Source of the DNA: Zeimonas sp044507525
GTDB lineage: Bacteria; Pseudomonadota; Gammaproteobacteria; Burkholderiales; Burkholderiaceae_E
Direction: 5' to 3'
Length of the DNA stretch: 64,000 nt
NCBI GenBank assembly: GCA_044507525.1
Contig: JBIQJM010000004.1
Coordinates: 25,557-89,556, forward strand
A model generated the notes under the pieces. It was not told the origin of the DNA. It saw only the letters and a program-made list of their open reading frames with translations, and searched no databases. Positions 25,980 to 34,598 of this stretch are shown in pieces. Numbering within the stretch: the first letter of the stretch is position 1; each line of letters opens with the position of its first letter. The position numbers and the translations under genes were made by a program.

Positions 25980-28757
25980 ATGAAGCTCCCCGTTCCGTTG
26001 CTGCGCACGCTCGGCGCGTCGCTCGTCGCACTGTCGTTCTCGGCATGCTCGGGCAACGAGACCCCCGATTCGCTGCTCGCGAAGGCGCAGGAATCGATCC
26101 GCGCTGCCGACCCGCGCAGCGCCGAGATCCACCTGAAGAACCTGCTGCAGCAGGACGAGAAGAACGCCGAGGCGCGTTTCCTGCTCGGCCAGATCCACCT
26201 GCAGTCCAACGACCTGCCCTTCGCCGAGAAGGAGCTGCGACGGGCGCGCGACCTCGGCTACGACCCCAAGGAGGTCCTGCCCCCGCTGTTCGAGACGATG
26301 CTCGCGCTCGGCAACACGAAGGAACTCGTCGACGAAGCGAAGGGCGTCTCCACCGGCGACGCGCTCGCCGACGCGCGCGTGCGCACCGCGGTCGGGCGCG
26401 CGCAGCTGCAGCTCGGCCAGACCGACGCGGCACGCGAGTCCTTCGGCGCAGCGCTGGCGCTGAAGGCCGACCACGCGCCGGCGAAGGTGGCGCTCGCCAC
26501 GCTGCAGGCCTCCGCCGACCGGCCGGGCGCGCGCGCCGCCGTCGAGCAGATCCTGAAGAACCAGCCCGATTCGGTCGACGCGCTGGTGCTGAAGGCCGAC
26601 CTCGACATCGCCGATCGGCGGCTGGACGATGCACGCCAGACGCTGGTCAAGATCATCGAGCAACGACCGACCGACATCACGAGCCGCGCGAAGCTCATCT
26701 CGGTGACCCTCGAGCTGAACGACATCGATGCCGCCGAGCGCCAGGTCGCCGACCTGCGCAAGCTCGCGCCGAAGGCGGCCGTCAGCCACTACTTCGTCGC
26801 GCTCCTGCATAGCCGCCGCAATGAACTGGAGCCCGCGCGCGAAGCGGTGCAGGAGGCGCTGCGGCTCGTGCCCGACTACCTTCCGGCGCTGGGGCTGGCG
26901 GCGAGCCTCAGCCTGAGCGCGAACGCGCTCGAGAGCGCCGAGCAGTACGCGCGCCAGCTCGTCGATCGCCTGCCGCAGAACCCGGTCGGCTTCCGCGTGC
27001 TGGGCGCCACCTACCTCAAGCGCAACGAGCCGCAGCGGGCGCTGGACGCGGTGCGCCCGGGCCTGCAGCGCCATCCCGACGACGCGACGCTGCTCGCGAT
27101 CGCCGGCGAAGCCGCGCTGAAGCTGAACCAGGCGAAGGAAGCGGCCGGCTACTTCAAGCGCGCGTCCGACCTCTCGCCCGACAACGCGCGATCGCGCACC
27201 GGCCTGGCGCTGTCGCACATCGCGGCGGGCGACACCTCGACCGGCATCGAGGAGCTCGAGGAGGCGATCGAGCTCGACGCCGGCAACCTGCAGGCCGACG
27301 TCGCGCTCATCACCACGCTGGTGCGCGACCGTGAATACGACAAGGCCCTTGCCGCCGTCGATCGCATGGAGCAGAAGGCGCCGCCCACCAGCGCACTGCC
27401 GTCGAACCTGCGCGGCAGCGTGCTGATGGCGAAAGGCGACCTCGCCGGCGCGCGCGCCGCCTTCGAGAAGGCGGCGCAGATCGACCCGAAGCTGTTCGCC
27501 GCCGCGACGAGCCTCGCTGCGCTCGACCTGCGCGAGGGACGTCCGGGCGACGCACGGCAGCGCTACGAGACGCTGCTGGCGAAAGACCCGAAGAATCCAC
27601 AGGCCGCGGTCGCCCTGGCGATGCTCACCGCGCGCACCGGCGGCTCGCGCGACGACGTGCTGGCGCAGCTCAAGCGGGCACGCGAAGCGAACCCCGATGC
27701 GGTGCTGCCGATCCTCGCCACGGCGCGCTACCTGATGGAGACGAACGCGCCGAAGGACGCGATCCCGATGCTGCAGGAAGCGGCGAACCGCAATCCGTCC
27801 GACGTGCGCGTCCTCGACCAGCTCGCGCTGGCGTTCCGCCAGTCGGGGCAGCCGACGCAGGCGATCGCCACCTGGGAGAAATTGCTCCGGGCGAACCCGA
27901 AGTCGGCGGTCGCGCAATTCCGCATCGGCGAGACGCAGCTTGCCGGCGGCGATCGCGATGCCGCACTGGCCAGCTTCCGCAAGGCGTCGGAGATCGCGCC
28001 CGAGGCGATCGAACCGCGCACGGCGATGGTCGCGGTGCTGCTGCAGCAGGAGCGCCGGGACGAGGCGATGCGCGTCGCCACCCGCATGCGCGAGAACGAG
28101 AAGACGAAGCTCCCCGGACTCGTGCTCGAAGGCGACGTGCACGCGGCCAGCGGGAAACTGCCCGAGGCGATCGAGAAGTACCGCGCGGCGTTCTCCGCCC
28201 AGCCCGCGCTGCAGGTCGGCTCGAAGCTGCACCGGACGCTGATCGCCGCCCGGCGCGAGAGCGAGGCCGACCGCATGCTGCGCGACTGGATCCGCGCCGA
28301 GCCGTCGAACCTCGCGCTGCGCATGTTCGCCGGCGAATCGCACACGGCCCGCAAGCAGTGGAAGGAAGCCTTCGAGCAGTACGCCATCGTGCTCGAGAAG
28401 GATCCCCGGAACGCGATCGCGCTGAACAACTCCGCCTACGCGCTGCACGAGCTGAAGGACGAGCGCGCGCTCGACTACGGCCGGCGCGCCTACGAGGCGG
28501 CGTCGAAGTCCCCCGCAATCATCGATACCTACGGAACGATCCTGGTCGCGCGGAACGATCGCAAGGGCGTCGAGCTGCTGCGCGAAGCGGTGTCGCTGGC
28601 GCCGACGAGCGCCCAGCTGCGGCTGCACCTCGCCCAGGCCCTGGCGAAGTTCGACGACAAGCAGGGCGCCCGCGCGGAGCTGGAGACGCTGTTGAAGACG
28701 ACGTCGACCGGGCCGGTGGCGGAATCGGCGAAGGCCCTGCTGGCGAAGCTGGACTGA
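25980..28757 (+). CDS. prsT: PEP-CTERM system TPR-repeat lipoprotein PrsT
   Basis: 925 residues. The N-terminus is a lipoprotein signal (lipobox LSFSAC, Cys23) followed by some 20 tetratricopeptide-like helical pairs across the whole length (for example AKVALATLQASADRPGARAA). It is predicted to be anchored at the periplasmic face of a membrane, where TPR arrays serve as docking platforms for polysaccharide-assembly or protein-sorting factors. Third gene of the prsK-prsR-prsT set. Convergent with tviC, 24 bp away. Confidence 0.93.
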   Translation: MKLPVPLLRTLGASLVALSFSACSGNETPDSLLAKAQESIRAADPRSAEIHLKNLLQQDEKNAEARFLLGQIHLQSNDLPFAEKELRRARDLGYDPKEVLPPLFETMLALGNTKELVDEAKGVSTGDALADARVRTAVGRAQLQLGQTDAARESFGAALALKADHAPAKVALATLQASADRPGARAAVEQILKNQPDSVDALVLKADLDIADRRLDDARQTLVKIIEQRPTDITSRAKLISVTLELNDIDAAERQVADLRKLAPKAAVSHYFVALLHSRRNELEPAREAVQEALRLVPDYLPALGLAASLSLSANALESAEQYARQLVDRLPQNPVGFRVLGATYLKRNEPQRALDAVRPGLQRHPDDATLLAIAGEAALKLNQAKEAAGYFKRASDLSPDNARSRTGLALSHIAAGDTSTGIEELEEAIELDAGNLQADVALITTLVRDREYDKALAAVDRMEQKAPPTSALPSNLRGSVLMAKGDLAGARAAFEKAAQIDPKLFAAATSLAALDLREGRPGDARQRYETLLAKDPKNPQAAVALAMLTARTGGSRDDVLAQLKRAREANPDAVLPILATARYLMETNAPKDAIPMLQEAANRNPSDVRVLDQLALAFRQSGQPTQAIATWEKLLRANPKSAVAQFRIGETQLAGGDRDAALASFRKASEIAPEAIEPRTAMVAVLLQQERRDEAMRVATRMRENEKTKLPGLVLEGDVHAASGKLPEAIEKYRAAFSAQPALQVGSKLHRTLIAARRESEADRMLRDWIRAEPSNLALRMFAGESHTARKQWKEAFEQYAIVLEKDPRNAIALNNSAYALHELKDERALDYGRRAYEAASKSPAIIDTYGTILVARNDRKGVELLREAVSLAPTSAQLRLHLAQALAKFDDKQGARAELETLLKTTSTGPVAESAKALLAKLD

Positions 28758-28773
28758 CCGCGGCCGGGCGGTC
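28756..28773. terminator. Small hairpin between convergent prsT and tviC
   Basis: GACCGC/GCGGTC inverted repeat with a 6-nt loop in the gap between the two stop codons. The stem is only 6 bp and there is no T-tract, so this is a weak terminator candidate. Confidence 0.28.
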
Positions 28774-28781
28774 GCGGGCGA

Positions 28782-29888
28782 TCAGTCCGCTGCCGCCCGC
28801 CGCACGAAGCGCAGATACCAGCCGATCGCCTCGCGCAGCCCGCGCTCGACGTCGTGCGTCGGCTGGTAGCCGAGCACCTCGCGCGCGCGGCCCACGTCGG
28901 CCAGCGAGTGCCGGACGTCGCCTGCGCGGAACTCGCGGAACGCCGGCGCGACGGCCGCCACCCGCGCCGACAGCGCCGGCTCCGCCTGCGCCACCGTGCG
29001 CCGGATGGCCTCGAAGAGCTCCAGCAGCGTCGTCCGCGCACCCGCCGCCACGTTGAACACCTCGTGCGCCGAAGGCAGGCTGCCGACCAGCGCCGCGCGC
29101 AGGTTCGCCTGCACCGCATTGGCCACGTAGCAGAAGTCCCGGCTGGTGAGCCCGTCGCCGTTGATCCACAGCGGCTCGCCGGACAGCAGCGCCGACACCC
29201 ACTTCGGCACCACGGCCGCGTAGGCGCCGTCGGGGTCCTGCCGCGGACCGAACACGTTGAAGTAGCGCAGGCCGACGCACTCCATCCCGTAGGTGCGCGC
29301 CCAGACGTCGGCGAACAGCTCGTCCGCCGCCTTCGTCGCCGCATACGGCGACAACACCCGCCCTACCCGCGACTCGACCTTCGGCAGCGCCTCGTGATCG
29401 CCGTAGACCGAACTCGACGACGCATAGACGAAACGACGCACGCCGGCACGACGTGCCTCGTCGAGCAGCTTCACGAAGGCGTCGACGTTCGCCGCGAACG
29501 AGCGCAGCGGCTGCTCGATCGAACGCGGTACCGACCCGAGCGCCGCCTGGTGCAGCACGACGTCGACCGGGGGCGAATCTGTGCCGCCGATCGCGTCGCG
29601 ACACACGGCTTCGTCGCACAGGTCGCCGGCGACGAAGCGGAAACGCGACCAGGCGTCGCTGCCGACGGCCGCACGCACTTCGTCGAGATTGCGCCGGTAG
29701 CCGGTGGCGAAGTTGTCGACGCCGACGACGCGCTGTCCGGCGCGCAGCAGCGTCTCGACGAGGTTCGAGCCGATGAAGCCGGCGGCGCCGGTGACGAGCC
29801 AGCGACGATCGACGCCGTCGAGCAGCGCGGAGTTCGGCGCGGACGCGCCGCGCGCGGCGGGAGCGCCTTCGCCGCCGACGCCGCTCAC
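28782..29888 (-). CDS. tviC: UDP-N-acetylglucosaminuronic acid C4-epimerase-like SDR (TviC/WbpP family)
   Basis: 368 residues. Extended SDR fold with the NAD motif VTGAAGFIGSNLVETLL near residue 32, catalytic YAATKAADE (Tyr-x3-Lys) and the TviC-like LRYFNVFGPRQDPDGAYAAV segment. Known relatives interconvert UDP-GlcNAc(A) and UDP-GalNAc(A). Paired with tviB upstream: its GTG start at 29888 overlaps the tviB TGA. The N-terminal 28 or so residues are Ala/Gly/Pro-rich and not conserved, so a later start is possible. It supplies a precursor sugar for the polysaccharide. Confidence 0.88.
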   Translation of the reverse strand: MSGVGGEGAPAARGASAPNSALLDGVDRRWLVTGAAGFIGSNLVETLLRAGQRVVGVDNFATGYRRNLDEVRAAVGSDAWSRFRFVAGDLCDEAVCRDAIGGTDSPPVDVVLHQAALGSVPRSIEQPLRSFAANVDAFVKLLDEARRAGVRRFVYASSSSVYGDHEALPKVESRVGRVLSPYAATKAADELFADVWARTYGMECVGLRYFNVFGPRQDPDGAYAAVVPKWVSALLSGEPLWINGDGLTSRDFCYVANAVQANLRAALVGSLPSAHEVFNVAAGARTTLLELFEAIRRTVAQAEPALSARVAAVAPAFREFRAGDVRHSLADVGRAREVLGYQPTHDVERGLREAIGWYLRFVRRAAAD

Positions 29889-31165
29889 AGCCTCCACAGG
29901 CGCATCCCCGCCTGCTCGACCCGCTTCGGATCGAAGGACGACTTGACGTCGACGAACACGGCGCCGGGCTGCAGCCGCTCGGCGATCGCCTCGACGCCCA
30001 TCTCGCGATACTGCGCATGCGACACCGCGACGACGACCGCGGCCGCCCTCGGCAGCGCGTCCCACGCGGTGAGCGCCACGCCGTATTCGTGCAGCGCCTC
30101 GCTCGGCTCGGCGACCGCGTCGTGCACGTGTACCTCGACGCCGTAGCTCTCGAGCTCGCGCACGACGTCGATCACCTTCGAGTTGCGCAGGTCGGGCACG
30201 TCTTCCTTGAACGTGAGCCCGAGCACGATCACCGGCGAGTCCTTGATCGGAAAGCCCGCCGCGGCCATCTCGCGCACGGTGCGCTGCGCGATGAACGCGC
30301 CCATGCCGTCGTTGATGCGGCGGCCGGCGAGGATCACCTGCGGGTGATAGCCGAGCATCTCGGCCTTGTGCGTCAGGTAGTACGGGTCGACGCCGATGCA
30401 GTGTCCGCCGACGAGCCCCGGCCTGAACGGAAGGAAGTTCCACTTGGTGCCCGCCGCCTGCAGCACCTCGTGCGTATCGATGCCGACGCGATCGAAGATC
30501 AGCGCCAGCTCGTTCACCAGCGCGATGTTCAGGTCGCGCTGCGTGTTCTCGATCACCTTCGCCGCTTCGGCGACCTTGATGCTGCTCGCGCGATGCACGC
30601 CCGCCTGCACGACCGTGCCGTACAGCGCGGCCACCCGCTCGAGCGTGTCGGCATCGTCGCCGGAGACGACCTTCACGATGCGCGCCAGCGTGTGCTCGCG
30701 ATCGCCCGGGTTGATGCGCTCGGGCGAATAGCCGACGTGGAAGTCCTCGCGCCACTTCATGCCCGAGCTCTCCTCGAGCACCGGAATGCAGACCTCCTCG
30801 GTGGCGCCGGGATACACGGTGGATTCGTAGACGACGATCGCGCCGCGCTTCATGTGCCGGCCGCAGGTACGGCTCGCGGAAACCAGAGGAGAAAAGTCGG
30901 GTTTGTGCCCGATGTCGACCGGCGTGGGCACCGCGACGACGAGGAAGTCGGCGCGCGCGAGCTCGGCAGGATCGTTCGTGACCTGCAGCCGTTCGGCGGC
31001 GGCGAAGTCGTCGGCCGTCACCTCGCCGGTGGGGTCTTCCTGCCTGCGGAAGTGCTCGATCTTCGAGGCCGACAGATCGTAGCCGATCGTCTCGAACACC
31101 TTGCCGAACTCCACGGCCAGGGGAAGACCGACGTAACCGAGGCCGACGACAGCGACAATGCTCAT
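29885..31165 (-). CDS. tviB: UDP-N-acetylglucosamine/galactosamine 6-dehydrogenase (TviB/WbpA-like)
   Basis: 426 residues, the length of the UDP-sugar dehydrogenase family. Rossmann motif VVGLGYVGLPLAVEFG at residues 6-21, central catalytic KVAEAAKVIENTQRDLNIALVNEL, GGHCIGVDPYYLTHKAE with the active-site Cys near residue 259, and the C-terminal UDP-binding domain. It oxidises the C6 hydroxyl of a UDP-HexNAc to the uronic acid with two NAD. The TviB/TviC pair implies a HexNAcA residue in the exopolysaccharide. Confidence 0.94.
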   Translation of the reverse strand: MSIVAVVGLGYVGLPLAVEFGKVFETIGYDLSASKIEHFRRQEDPTGEVTADDFAAAERLQVTNDPAELARADFLVVAVPTPVDIGHKPDFSPLVSASRTCGRHMKRGAIVVYESTVYPGATEEVCIPVLEESSGMKWREDFHVGYSPERINPGDREHTLARIVKVVSGDDADTLERVAALYGTVVQAGVHRASSIKVAEAAKVIENTQRDLNIALVNELALIFDRVGIDTHEVLQAAGTKWNFLPFRPGLVGGHCIGVDPYYLTHKAEMLGYHPQVILAGRRINDGMGAFIAQRTVREMAAAGFPIKDSPVIVLGLTFKEDVPDLRNSKVIDVVRELESYGVEVHVHDAVAEPSEALHEYGVALTAWDALPRAAAVVVAVSHAQYREMGVEAIAERLQPGAVFVDVKSSFDPKRVEQAGMRLWRL

Positions 31166-31309
31166 GATGTAATGCGGGAATTCCGACTATGTTAGAAAGA
31201 CCGCTCGCCCGCAGCGATGGTACGACTTCGCTGCCGCGTACGAGAGGAAGAATTCACTGTCCGGCAGGGCCGCCGATCTTACAATAGGCCTCCGGAAGCT
31301 TCGAAGAAC
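31166..31309. promoter_or_regulatory. Divergent promoter region between tviB and the lytic transglycosylase gene
   Basis: The 144-bp gap separates two divergent genes, so it should hold promoters for both. On the plus strand TACAAT at 31280-31285 is a good -10 candidate 25 bp before ATG 31310. TTCACT at 31253 is too far upstream (21-bp spacer) to be a convincing -35. The 40 bp next to tviB are comparatively AT-rich. Confidence 0.4.
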
Positions 31310-32242
31310 ATGATGCACGCGTCCGGTTCGTTGGCTGCTTCATTCCTGCTCGCGTCGTTCTGTGCCGCGCCGATGGCGCTCGCCGCGTCGAAGGCACAGG
31401 ACCTGGTGCGCGACGGCATCCGCTACGAGAACGCCGAAGGCGTTGCACGCGACTACGACAAGGCGCACGAACTGTATTGCAGCGCTGCGCGCATGAACGA
31501 CGCCGAAGCCTACCTTCGGATGGGCTGGATGTACGCCAATGCCCGCGGCCATGCGCGCGACGACCAGATCGCGAACACGCTTTTCCGCCGCGCCGCGAAG
31601 CTCGGCAACGACGCCGCCGGTCGGCTCGCGCAGATGATCCGCGGCGAGCTGAAGCACGACAAGCTGCCCGACTGCCTCGTGCCGCGCGTCGCGCCGCTTC
31701 GGCGCATCGACGGCCTCACGCCGATCGTCGCCGCCGACATCCATCGCATGCTCGCCGGCCCCCGGCGCGAGCTCGCCCGGTCGATCCTCGACCTCTCCCG
31801 GGAATTCGAGCTCGACCCGCGACTCGTCGTCGCGGTGCTGCGCACCGAATCCAACTTCGACCCGCTCGCCCGCTCGCCGAAGAACGCCCGGGGACTGATG
31901 CAGCTCATCCCCGAGACGGCCGAGCGCTTCGCCGTGCGCAACGTCCACGACCCCGTCGAGAACCTGCGCGGCGGCATGCGCTACCTGCGCTGGCTGCTGT
32001 CCTACTTCCAGGGCGACGTCACCCTCGCGTTGGCGGGATACAACGCCGGCGAAGGCGCCGTCGATCGCGCGCGCGGCGTGCCCCCCTATCCCGAAACGCG
32101 CGCCTACGTGCAGCGCATCCGCACGCTCTACCCGCACGATCACCACCCGTTCGACGCCCGCGTCACCGACCCTTCCCGGTGGCTGCAGCCCCAAGCGCGC
32201 CCGGCGGGGGCCGAAACCGAGGAAACAACCCGGTCCCGGTGA
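31310..32242 (+). CDS. Secreted Sel1-SLT lytic transglycosylase
   Basis: 310 residues. Signal peptide (LAASFLLASFCAAPMALA, cut near residue 24), two or so Sel1-like repeats (DAEAYLRMGWMYANARGHARDD), then an SLT family 1 domain with catalytic Glu180 in LRTESNFDP, followed by ARGLMQLIPETA and AGYNAGEGAVDRARGVPPYPET. It cleaves peptidoglycan glycan strands in the periplasm. In an export locus it may open the wall for the secretion apparatus. Start: tandem ATGs at 31310 and 31313. No strong ribosome-binding site. Confidence 0.9.
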   Translation: MMHASGSLAASFLLASFCAAPMALAASKAQDLVRDGIRYENAEGVARDYDKAHELYCSAARMNDAEAYLRMGWMYANARGHARDDQIANTLFRRAAKLGNDAAGRLAQMIRGELKHDKLPDCLVPRVAPLRRIDGLTPIVAADIHRMLAGPRRELARSILDLSREFELDPRLVVAVLRTESNFDPLARSPKNARGLMQLIPETAERFAVRNVHDPVENLRGGMRYLRWLLSYFQGDVTLALAGYNAGEGAVDRARGVPPYPETRAYVQRIRTLYPHDHHPFDARVTDPSRWLQPQARPAGAETEETTRSR

Positions 32243-32249
32243 TGTAGTT

Positions 32250-32269
32250 CCGGACGCTGCGACGTCCGG
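32250..32269. other. Inverted repeat after the lytic transglycosylase gene
   Basis: CCGGACG/CGTCCGG, 7-bp stem with a 6-nt loop, starting 8 bp after the stop codon. It may end or protect the upstream transcript. There is no T-tract. The rest of the 168-bp gap up to 32410 holds no clear sigma-70 or sigma-54 promoter. Confidence 0.35.
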
Positions 32270-32376
32270 CGTGGCATCGTTGCAGGCGCCGCCGACGGAC
32301 GGCCGCGCCGGGCGGCCGAATCGGGAACAAACTGTCAAAGACTCCGGACGCGGCTTCCCCGGGGTGGTAAGAAAAC

Positions 32377-32391
32377 CGGGTCCGAGACCCG
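32377..32391 (+). promoter_or_regulatory. Leader hairpin just upstream of the polysaccharide export gene
   Basis: CGGGTC-CGA-GACCCG, a 6-bp stem with a 3-nt loop, ends 19 nt before ATG 32411. The ribosome-binding site GAGGAG lies at 32398-32403, so the hairpin sits next to it without masking it. Function not known. Confidence 0.3.
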
Positions 32392-32410
32392 AACAACGAG
32401 GAGTGTTTCG

Positions 32411-33004
32411 ATGCTTCGATCCTTCGTCGCAATTCTGGCCGCCGTGCTGGTGGCAGGCTGCGCGTCCACCCTGCCGCAGGCACCGCAACAGGCGGCCGAG
32501 CCCGAGTATCGCTACATCATCGGCCCCGGCGACACGCTGAACATCGTCGTCTGGCGCAACCCGGAGCTGTCGAGCTCGGTGCCCGTACGGCCCGACGGGC
32601 GCATCACGACGCCGCTGGTCGAAGACATGGTCGCGCAGGGCAAGAACCCGACCGAGCTCGCCCGCGAGATCGAGACGGCGCTGAAGAAATACCTGCAGGA
32701 TCCGGTCGTCACCGTCGTGGTGACCGGCTTCGGCGGCGGCAACGACGAGCAGATCCGCGTGCTCGGCCAGGCGGTCAAGCCGGCCACGCTGTCGTACCGG
32801 CAGAACATGACGCTGCTCGACGTGATGATCGCCGTCGGCGGGCTCACCGACTTCGCCGCCGGCAATCGAGCGATCCTGTTCCGCGGAGTCGACCAGAAGG
32901 CGTACAACCTCCGCCTGGCCGACCTCATCAAGCGCGGCGACGTCGACGCCAACATCCAGGTACTTCCGGGCGACGTGATCATCATTCCCGAAAGCTGGTT
33001 CTGA
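32411..33004 (+). CDS. XrtA-associated polysaccharide export lipoprotein (Wza/EpsE-like)
   Basis: 197 residues. Lipoprotein signal with lipobox LVAGC (Cys17), then the Poly_export domain (YIIGPGDTLNIVVWRNPELS near residue 36) and a SLBB-like domain ending in LPGDVIIIPESWF. Much shorter than Wza (about 380 residues), as is normal for the PEP-CTERM type export protein. It should sit in the periplasm/outer membrane as part of the export channel with the chain-length determinant that follows 15 bp later. GAGGAG precedes the ATG by 7 bases. Confidence 0.94.
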   Translation: MLRSFVAILAAVLVAGCASTLPQAPQQAAEPEYRYIIGPGDTLNIVVWRNPELSSSVPVRPDGRITTPLVEDMVAQGKNPTELAREIETALKKYLQDPVVTVVVTGFGGGNDEQIRVLGQAVKPATLSYRQNMTLLDVMIAVGGLTDFAAGNRAILFRGVDQKAYNLRLADLIKRGDVDANIQVLPGDVIIIPESWF

Positions 33005-33019
33005 GAGAGCAGCAGCACC

Positions 33020-34588
33020 ATGGCAGAAACCCTCGCCCTGATCCGCTCGACGCTGCGCGCCATCTGGTTCTACCGATGGAGCGCGCTGCTGGTGGCGGTC
33101 ATCATCGGCGTCGCCGGCGCGTACTACGTCTGGAAGCTGCCGAACCAGTACGGTGCATCGGCTCGCGTCTACGTAGACACGCAGAGCATCCTCAAGCCCT
33201 TGCTGAGCGGACTGGCGGTCGAGCCGAACGTCAACGAGGTCGTCGGCATGATGGCGCGCACGCTGGTGAGCCGGCCGAATGCCGAACGCGTCGTGCGCGC
33301 CGCCGACCTCGACCTGAAGGCGAACAGCCAGGCCGAACGCGACGCCATCGTCGACGGCCTGATGCGCAACGTCCGCTTCAGCGCGGTCTCCGGCGGAAGC
33401 AACCTCTACACCATCAGCTACACCAGCGTCGAGCCGAGCACGGCACGCAACGTGGTGCAGTCGCTGCTCAATATCTTCGTCGAGTCGAGCATGGGCGCGA
33501 AGCGCCGCGACACGGCGCAGGCGCAGAAGTTCATCGACGAACAGATCGCCGGCTACGAACAGAAGCTGGTCGCCGCCGAGAACGCGCTGAAGGACTTCAA
33601 GGTGCGCAACATGCGGCTGATGCCCGGCCTCGCGCCCGACTACCTCGGGCAGATCGCCTCGCTCGAGTCGCAACTGCGCGAGGCGCGACTCGAAGTCCGG
33701 CAGGCCGAGACGGCGCGCGACGAACTGCGCCGCCAGCTCACCGGCGACGGGCCGCTGGTCGCGGGGCCGCCCGAGATCCCGATCGGCGCCTACGGCGCGT
33801 CGCAGTCCACGGAGTTCGACGGGCGGATCGAGGCCCAGCGCCAACGGCTCGACGACCTGAAGCTGCGCTTCACGCCGGCACACCCCGACGTCATCGCCAC
33901 CGAGCGCGTGCTCAAGGATCTCGAAGCGCAACGCGACAAGGCGCGCGAGGCGAACCTCGCGGCGACCGCCGGCGCCGGGCCCGCCGGCACCGTGGCGAAC
34001 CCGATCTTCCGCGAACTGCGCATCGCGCTGGCCGATGCCGAGGCGCGCCTGGCGTCGCTGCGCACCCGCGCGGCCGACTTCGAGGTGCGGCTGGCCGACG
34101 CGCGCGAGCTCGCGGCGGCGGTCCCGCGCATCGAAGCCGAGTACAAGCAGCTGAACCGCGACTACGACGTCAACAAGGCGAACTACGAGAAGCTGCTCTC
34201 GCGCCGGGAATCCGCGCAGATGTCGGGCGAGCTCGACGCTTCGGCAGGCATCGGCGAGTTCCGCGTCATCGATCCGCCGCGCGTGAATCCCGAGCCCGTC
34301 GGACCGAACCGACCCGGGCTGCTGCTGTCGGTGCTGCTCGTCTCGCTCGCGGCCGGCGTCGGCGTCGCCTTCCTGCGCGACCAGCTGCGGCCGACCTTCC
34401 TCGACCTGCGCACGCTCGCGCGCGAGACCGGACTGCCGCTGCTCGGCGGAGTCTCCTACATCTCGAGCGCAGCAGAACGGGCGCGCCAACGTTTCGGATT
34501 GATTGCGTTCGCCGGAACCACCGCCAGCTACCTGGCGCTGTTCGGAATCGCGATTGCCTTCTATTCGCTCAACAGCGCCCCGAGATAA
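33020..34588 (+). CDS. XrtA-associated polysaccharide chain-length determinant (Wzz/EpsF-like)
   Basis: 522 residues. Wzz domain with an N-terminal membrane helix (ALLVAVIIGVAGAYYVWKLP near 22-41), long periplasmic coiled-coil region (residues 150-390), the C-terminal hairpin of RVNPEPVGPNRPGLLLSVLLV with a second helix, and a third helix at the extreme C-terminus (TASYLALFGIAIAFYSL). It has no kinase domain. The separate tyrosine kinase follows 10 bp downstream. It controls polymer length with the ligase/polymerase. Confidence 0.94.
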   Translation: MAETLALIRSTLRAIWFYRWSALLVAVIIGVAGAYYVWKLPNQYGASARVYVDTQSILKPLLSGLAVEPNVNEVVGMMARTLVSRPNAERVVRAADLDLKANSQAERDAIVDGLMRNVRFSAVSGGSNLYTISYTSVEPSTARNVVQSLLNIFVESSMGAKRRDTAQAQKFIDEQIAGYEQKLVAAENALKDFKVRNMRLMPGLAPDYLGQIASLESQLREARLEVRQAETARDELRRQLTGDGPLVAGPPEIPIGAYGASQSTEFDGRIEAQRQRLDDLKLRFTPAHPDVIATERVLKDLEAQRDKAREANLAATAGAGPAGTVANPIFRELRIALADAEARLASLRTRAADFEVRLADARELAAAVPRIEAEYKQLNRDYDVNKANYEKLLSRRESAQMSGELDASAGIGEFRVIDPPRVNPEPVGPNRPGLLLSVLLVSLAAGVGVAFLRDQLRPTFLDLRTLARETGLPLLGGVSYISSAAERARQRFGLIAFAGTTASYLALFGIAIAFYSLNSAPR

Positions 34589-34598
34589 GGACGGTCCG

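Noticed and set aside
24594..28628. 1344-residue open frame on the minus strand opposite prsR/prsT
   Set aside because: Shadow of GC-rich codons. The translation is low-complexity Arg/Ala/Glu/Leu with no domain, and the plus-strand genes have clear motifs.
31218..31232. TGGTACG...CGCT resembling a sigma-54 site upstream of the lytic transglycosylase
   Set aside because: The spacing between GG and GC is 9, not 10, and the -12 half lacks TTGC. PrsR targets cannot be claimed from it.
32271..32283. TGGCATCGTTGCA before the export gene, also sigma-54-like
   Set aside because: GG and GC are only 7 bp apart, which is incompatible with sigma-54 binding.
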